DNA of 5,198 nt from the NCBI GenBank assembly GCA_036477795.1, contig JAZGDL010000472.1, positions 1-5,198 of the forward strand. Reading direction: 5' to 3'. A program made the translations under genes and the position numbers. Shown here one piece after another: positions 1 through 3,528 of the stretch. Positions within the stretch are counted from its first letter, which is position 1; the number at the start of each line of letters is the position of its first letter. This DNA comes from JAZGDL01 sp036477795 (GTDB lineage Bacteria; Planctomycetota; Phycisphaerae; UBA1845). Under the pieces are notes generated by a model. It had not been told where the DNA came from. It worked only from the letters and a program-made list of their open reading frames with translations, and did not search any database.

Positions 1-3000
1 GCCGATCGAGTCGCCCGGGCACGCCTGGAACTACTCAACCCCGGACACGGCGAACTCATCTTCATCGACGTCATCGATTGGCAGGGAACCTCGGACCATT
101 GGCTCGAACGAGTCGACACCACCATCGAAGGCTACCAGCGCGCCATCAAGCACTACGACGACGCTCTGTGGTGGGCCCGGTTTCGTCCCGAACATCGGCG
201 GACATCGCTGGAGCGTGACACCGTCGCCGCCGCACGATTCGCTCTTCTCGCGGCGTCAAACAAATCCGAGCCGCGACCGTCAGGGAGCGGGCCAAGCCCA
301 CGGGTCGCACTCCGTGGGCAGCTCAGCATAGCAGCCCCCATCACATGGAGCGTCGCCCGGTCCTGGGCGGATGCCGGCGGTCCGCAGCCAGTGGCGGAAC
401 CGACCTATGCGAACGCGACACGCCAAGACTTGCGATGCCTTGGATTGCTGGCCTTCTTGTGCGGCGAAGCCGAGCTGTGCAACCGCGTCTGGTCCTTCGG
501 CCGATTCGATCTTTCGGACGCCTCGGACTCGCTGGTCGACGCCTCAATCGGTCAACTGCACCTGATTTCGGGCCGACCGGAGTTCGCTTACCCGCGCCTG
601 GAGCGCGCCCACCGAGCTTTTCCTCAGGCCGGATACCTTTGCACCGCCCTCGCCGACGCCGCCGTCCGCATCGGCGACCTCGACGTCGCCCACCGTTGGC
701 TCCGAGATGCCGAAACACTCGACCTGCAGGATCCGTTCGAGAACCTCAAGCGCGTCTGGGCCGACTTTTACGCCGCCCGCGATGCGCCCGGCGACGCCGA
801 GCAGGCCGAGAAACGCTACCGCGAGATGATCCGGGACCACACCACCCCCACCGGCCGCATCCACTACGCCCGGTTTCTGGAACGAAAGGGCAACGTGCGC
901 GAGGCCCTTCAGGTGCTTCAGGGGGCCATGAAACTCCGACCCGAGATGCCCGCCGTCCCGCGCGCTTTCATCGAGACGGCCGACCGCTGGTGGGAGCCGC
1001 TACCTGTCCAAGAACGATGGAACGTCCTACGCCGAAGTCTGGACGAGTACCCGGGCGCACCCCACTCTTTGGTTGCGATCCTGCGAACCTATTTCCAGAG
1101 CCGGGAGCTGCCCGCCACATCAAAGTCCGTGGCGGACGAAGAAAAATCGACCGGCCTCGCAGAAAACGCGGCGCTTCCAAACTGGGATCCCGCTTCTTTC
1201 CTACAGAGGGTCGATCTGGCGACCCTGGCCAATCGAATGGAGGTTCAAGAAATGCGCATGTGGCGAAGAGTGATTCGGCACCCTCGGTGGCTCAAAGGGG
1301 CCCAGATGTGGGCCTGGATCGCCCCTGATCCTGGTGCCATGTCAAAGCACATCAGGGCCATGGCAGAACTTACTCACGCCGGACGGCGATTCGCAATGAC
1401 TTGGCGACGGCGCATGCTGCCGGCAACGGTCGCCGCCATTGCGGTGCTGGCCCCGGGCGTGCATGGCGATTGGGTTTCAGTCCACAGCGGACCCAAGAAT
1501 GACCGCCGGTCGGTTGGACAGGTGCTCCGGGGTAACTGGCGCGAGGTCTGGCGCAGTCCTTTTGCTGGTCCCCACCCCCTCGTCAAGGATGGTATCGTCG
1601 TTTTTCGGACCGATCCGGGCCCTGCTGGCGGCGCATGTTCGAATGATGGCCCGGCACAGTATGCGGGTGTTAACCTCGCAGACGGCGTTGAACGGTGGGT
1701 TCACACTCTCGAGGAGGGATACCAGACCACCGGCTGCATCATTGCCGGGCGCGTTTTCTTCCCGGTATCGAATGTCGGCAGCGGAAACCCTCAGTGCACT
1801 CATACCCAGCGTATCGAGTCCGTCGATCTGTATACCGGTATCCCCGCTTGGTCGACCACCTGGGACACTGGAAATGTCGGCGGCGTAAGCGCTCTGCAGC
1901 CGCTTGCGTGGGACCCGCTGGTCCCACCAGGAGATGGCGTGGATAGAGTCGTGTTCACGACTTCAGACCGCGTGGCGTTGCCGGATGCTGGCGATACCCG
2001 AATCGTGGTGCTTGACGCCACGGCGGACGCTCCGAATCCGTTGGGGCAATCAACGATTGCTGATGCCACGTGGAACGGCACCGCAGTGGCGATTTACAGT
2101 TGGAACGCTGGCCAACCCCAAGGAAAGGCAAATGTGTTACACCACGAGAAGTCACGACATGTTATTCCCGGAGGGCATAACTGGGTTTCCACATCGCTTC
2201 GTGTGTACGATCTTGTGAGTCTTGTTGAACCAACCGAACCATTCCTCCCAGCATCTTCTCTCCTCAGCGGGACCACGGTATCGGACCAGTTGTGGACAAT
2301 TTCTCCCTCTCCTACTGTCATAGGGCCAACTGGGTTGACAGGGTATCTGTACGAAAGTGGTGGGTTCCTACGCGCGTTCGACCTTCAAAACGGAGTGGAG
2401 ATCTGGAGCAACAGAATAAGCACGACGAACATCAACATGATGCCATATGTCCTCCCAGGCCAAGGCGCGGGGGAGCACGACATTGTGGTGATGATCGACG
2501 GTGATTCGGGAATGATAAGCGCTTACGATGGCGTGACCGGGGACGCCGCTCCCTGGTCGCCGCTCGCGACACCGGCACCACCGTTGTGGACGGTCGGGTG
2601 CGTTCTTGACCACGGAATCATGCTGATTGCGTTGGAGAACGGAGACATTTACGGCCTCGACAGGGAGGGTGCTCTGATTGGACGATTCGACGAGTCGTGT
2701 AACTTAGTGGGATTCCATCACGAGCCCAATCTGGGAAATGTGATCGCAGTTGATGGGAAGTTCCTCGTTTGGGCGAATGGAGAGCTGATCTGCTACGAGC
2801 CCGCCGGGATAGGAGATTTCGACGGAAACGAACTCGTGGACCTTGAGGACTACCGGGTTCTGCACTCTTGTGTTTCTGGTCCTGGCGTCTCAACTCCTCC
2901 CGACTGTTGTGCGCCACTGGATTTTGCACACGCTGATGACGACGACGACGGCGACGTTGATCTGTTCGACTTCGGCATGTTCCAGGCTGCGTTCACGGCG

Positions 3001-3006
3001 CCGTAG
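1..3006 (+). CDS. TPR-region / PQQ-like beta-propeller / dockerin-like protein, 5'-partial
   Basis: The frame is open from base 1 to the TAG at 3004-3006, with no in-frame ATG, GTG or TTG that looks like a genuine start in the first 390 bases, so the gene begins left of the window. The GTG at 391 is internal to a frame already using GC-rich third positions and is not a convincing start. Parts in order: unrecognised acidic/aromatic segment (1-260); in-frame repeat block (about 262-345); helical region with TPR-like units, the clearest at 628-735 and 853-951 (the latter with YARFLERKGNVREALQVLQ and a closing Pro); basic Met/Trp-rich stretch (1240-1395); signal-peptide-like segment (1396-1467); propeller blades with PQQ-type endings such as VNLADGVERW, VDLYTGIPAW and FDLQNGVEIW; and dockerin-like EF-hand loops at the C-terminus. 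TPR and propeller parts usually mean protein-protein interaction, and a dockerin-like tail suggests attachment outside the cell. Function is unknown. A signal peptide in mid-protein is odd, and this may be two genes fused in frame or joined by a lost stop or sequencing error. Confidence 0.8.
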   Translation, partial: ADRVARARLELLNPGHGELIFIDVIDWQGTSDHWLERVDTTIEGYQRAIKHYDDALWWARFRPEHRRTSLERDTVAAARFALLAASNKSEPRPSGSGPSPRVALRGQLSIAAPITWSVARSWADAGGPQPVAEPTYANATRQDLRCLGLLAFLCGEAELCNRVWSFGRFDLSDASDSLVDASIGQLHLISGRPEFAYPRLERAHRAFPQAGYLCTALADAAVRIGDLDVAHRWLRDAETLDLQDPFENLKRVWADFYAARDAPGDAEQAEKRYREMIRDHTTPTGRIHYARFLERKGNVREALQVLQGAMKLRPEMPAVPRAFIETADRWWEPLPVQERWNVLRRSLDEYPGAPHSLVAILRTYFQSRELPATSKSVADEEKSTGLAENAALPNWDPASFLQRVDLATLANRMEVQEMRMWRRVIRHPRWLKGAQMWAWIAPDPGAMSKHIRAMAELTHAGRRFAMTWRRRMLPATVAAIAVLAPGVHGDWVSVHSGPKNDRRSVGQVLRGNWREVWRSPFAGPHPLVKDGIVVFRTDPGPAGGACSNDGPAQYAGVNLADGVERWVHTLEEGYQTTGCIIAGRVFFPVSNVGSGNPQCTHTQRIESVDLYTGIPAWSTTWDTGNVGGVSALQPLAWDPLVPPGDGVDRVVFTTSDRVALPDAGDTRIVVLDATADAPNPLGQSTIADATWNGTAVAIYSWNAGQPQGKANVLHHEKSRHVIPGGHNWVSTSLRVYDLVSLVEPTEPFLPASSLLSGTTVSDQLWTISPSPTVIGPTGLTGYLYESGGFLRAFDLQNGVEIWSNRISTTNINMMPYVLPGQGAGEHDIVVMIDGDSGMISAYDGVTGDAAPWSPLATPAPPLWTVGCVLDHGIMLIALENGDIYGLDREGALIGRFDESCNLVGFHHEPNLGNVIAVDGKFLVWANGELICYEPAGIGDFDGNELVDLEDYRVLHSCVSGPGVSTPPDCCAPLDFAHADDDDDGDVDLFDFGMFQAAFTAP
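271..290 (+). repeat. REP-like palindromic element, copy 1 (inside ORF 1)
   Basis: The sequence ccgcgaccgtcagggagcgg folds as CCGC-GA-CC-GTCA-GG-GA-GCGG: outer stem of 4 bp, a tandem G.A mismatch, inner stem of 2 bp and a 4-base loop. It is 19/20 identical to the reverse complement of 3928-3947. It is read through in frame 1 as EPRPSGSG. The flanking bases (aaatccgag before, gccaagccc after) also resemble the usual context of this repeat as I remember it from planctomycete genomes, but that recollection was not checked. Confidence 0.75.
296..319 (+). repeat. Inverted repeat next to REP-like copy 1
   Basis: Perfect 8-bp arms, gcccacgg at 296-303 and ccgtgggc at 312-319, enclose an 8-base loop. 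The element starts 5 bases after the REP-like hairpin, so the two make a double-hairpin block. It lies inside an open coding frame and has no T-tract, so it is not a conventional terminator. It may be part of the same dispersed repeat unit. The second REP-like copy has no equivalent companion hairpin. Confidence 0.6.
1323..1357 (+). other. Interrupted inverted repeat just upstream of the internal signal-peptide start
   Basis: The arm ccctgat (1323-1329) pairs with atcaggg (1351-1357), and inside it gtgc (1334-1337) pairs with gcac (1347-1350). That leaves a 4-base bulge and a 9-base loop. It sits 39 bases before the ATG at 1396, where a boundary between two original genes would be expected. 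There is no T-run after it, so a terminator role is weakly supported, and chance cannot be excluded. Confidence 0.3.
1396..3006 (+). other. Candidate independent secreted propeller protein within the long ORF (internal ATG with signal peptide)
   Basis: The ATG at 1396 begins MTWRRRMLPATVAAIAVL, a textbook signal peptide: basic n-region (RRR), a hydrophobic core of about 14 residues, and a small-residue cleavage site after VHG (residue 24). The following DWVSVHSGPKNDRRS resembles the start of mature PQQ-like repeat proteins (DW...GP...R). From here the product is 536 residues. Propeller strands end near residues 89-101, 139-152, 201-207, 267-275, 322-337, 371-387 and 415-425, giving roughly seven blades, and the dockerin-like tail covers 473-536. 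No strong ribosome binding site precedes 1396; only a weak GGACGG lies about 10 bases upstream. Base composition is visibly less GC-rich after about 1450 than in the TPR part, supporting a separate origin. The secreted-protein reading is the biologically simplest one, but the sequence shows no stop codon separating it from the upstream part. Confidence 0.55.
2812..3003 (+). other. Dockerin-like C-terminal domain (two EF-hand-type loops)
   Basis: The last 64 residues contain two calcium-loop-like motifs. The first is DFDGNELVDLED, with acidic or Asn residues at loop positions 1, 3, 5, 9 and 12. The second, after a Cys/Pro-containing spacer, is DDDDDGDVDLFD with Asp at 1, 3, 5, 7, 9 and 12. Each is followed by a short helix-like stretch (YRVLHSCVSGPG and FGMFQAAFTAP). 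This tandem arrangement, ending close to the stop, is the usual form of dockerin-type-I-like modules at the ends of secreted planctomycete proteins (family knowledge). Calcium binding and a cell-surface or extracellular partner are inferred. No cohesin is visible in the window. Confidence 0.75.
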
Positions 3007-3074
3007 CTGACGCTGAAGATCGGCGGGCTACCTTCGTGACAGTGAGAACTCGAACGTTTGACACGTTGATGGCC

Positions 3075-3094
3075 TGCGCTATCTTCTCAGCGCA
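3075..3094 (+). terminator. Weak candidate hairpin terminator between convergent genes
   Basis: Arms tgcgct (3075-3080) and agcgca (3089-3094) form a perfect 6-bp stem with an 8-base loop, 69 bases after the stop of the propeller ORF. The downstream sequence (aaccgg) has no T-tract, so factor-independent termination is not well supported. No better terminator is seen between the two convergent genes. Confidence 0.25.
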
Positions 3095-3206
3095 AACCGG
3101 ATCGTCAAGAGTCAGTTTCGTAGGCGGGACGCGCCCGGCTGGAGCATGAATTCGTCTCTATCCAGCGAAGGCATCGAAGCGTCCTCGAGGTCGGTCACGT
3201 TGTCGC

Positions 3207-3359
3207 GGCGGCGACATGCGTCTTCGCCGGACCGCGGCCGGCCTGCTGATGGCCGAGAAGCAGTTCCACCGCATCCGCGGCTGCAAGCTGATGCCCAAGC
3301 TGCTGGCGGCATTGGATGCCCAGACCACCGAGGTCGGCAATGCTCCGGTTGCAGCGTAA
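3207..3359 (+). pseudogene. C-terminal remnant of an IS256/Mutator-like transposase
   Basis: Frame 3 reads GGDMRLRRTAAGLLMAEK, then QFHRIRGCKLMPKLLAALD, then a short tail ending NAPVAA and TAA (3357-3359). The pattern of a basic stretch, (T)AAGLL.AE..F.RI.G, then MPKLLAAL and a short variable tail matches, from memory, the extreme C-terminus of Mutator/IS256-family transposases. The DDE catalytic core and all upstream parts are missing. Upstream of about 3207 the same frame no longer looks like transposase, and I see no terminal inverted repeats. It is therefore a decayed insertion-sequence fragment. The family call rests on motif recognition only. Confidence 0.55.
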
Positions 3360-3436
3360 GGTGCGGTGGACGGACGATGGAGGACCGCTCAAAACCAACT
3401 ACGTGTGGGACAACCTCGGCCCATCGCCCTCGCACA

Positions 3437-3502
3437 ATCAACCGTGCCGCTCTGATCGTCCGTCCGAAGCAGCCCTACGTCGATCACAACCCGGACCATT
3501 GG
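3437..3502 (+). pseudogene. Short remnant resembling the N-terminus of a small conserved protein (RAALIVRPKQPY)
   Basis: Frame 2 reads INRAALIVRPKQPYVDHNP from 3437. The string NRAALIVRPKQP followed by an aromatic residue resembles the opening of a small uncharacterised bacterial protein that I recall as starting M-x-R-A-x-L-I-V-R-P-K-Q-P-F/Y. Here the expected start codon is ATC, the similarity fades after about 20 codons, and the frame then runs antisense into the end of gcvPB. It is best read as a truncated scrap, with chance resemblance as the alternative. Confidence 0.35.
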
Positions 3503-3528
3503 CAAGCCGTTGGAACCGATCGCTGTTA

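Larger units (their letters stand above)
3007..3528. other. Intergenic region between convergent genes
   Basis: This 522-base stretch separates the stop of the propeller ORF from the stop of gcvPB on the opposite strand. It contains a weak hairpin (3075-3094), the transposase remnant (3207-3359) and the small-protein scrap (about 3437-3502). The longer open frames crossing it on both strands are Arg/Pro/Ser-rich, lack family features and overlap these remnants, so none is called as a gene. I see no tRNA or recognisable small RNA here. Confidence 0.6.

Noticed and set aside
92..103. 12-mer cggaccattggc repeated at 3492-3503
   Set aside because: A shared 12-mer is about what chance gives in 5 kb, and the flanks do not match.
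345..1328. Long plus-strand frame of 327 codons overlapping the first ORF
   Set aside because: Its product is dominated by Arg, Pro and Gly with no family features, as expected for an out-of-frame shadow of GC-rich coding DNA. Frame 1 carries the recognisable TPR pattern over the same bases.
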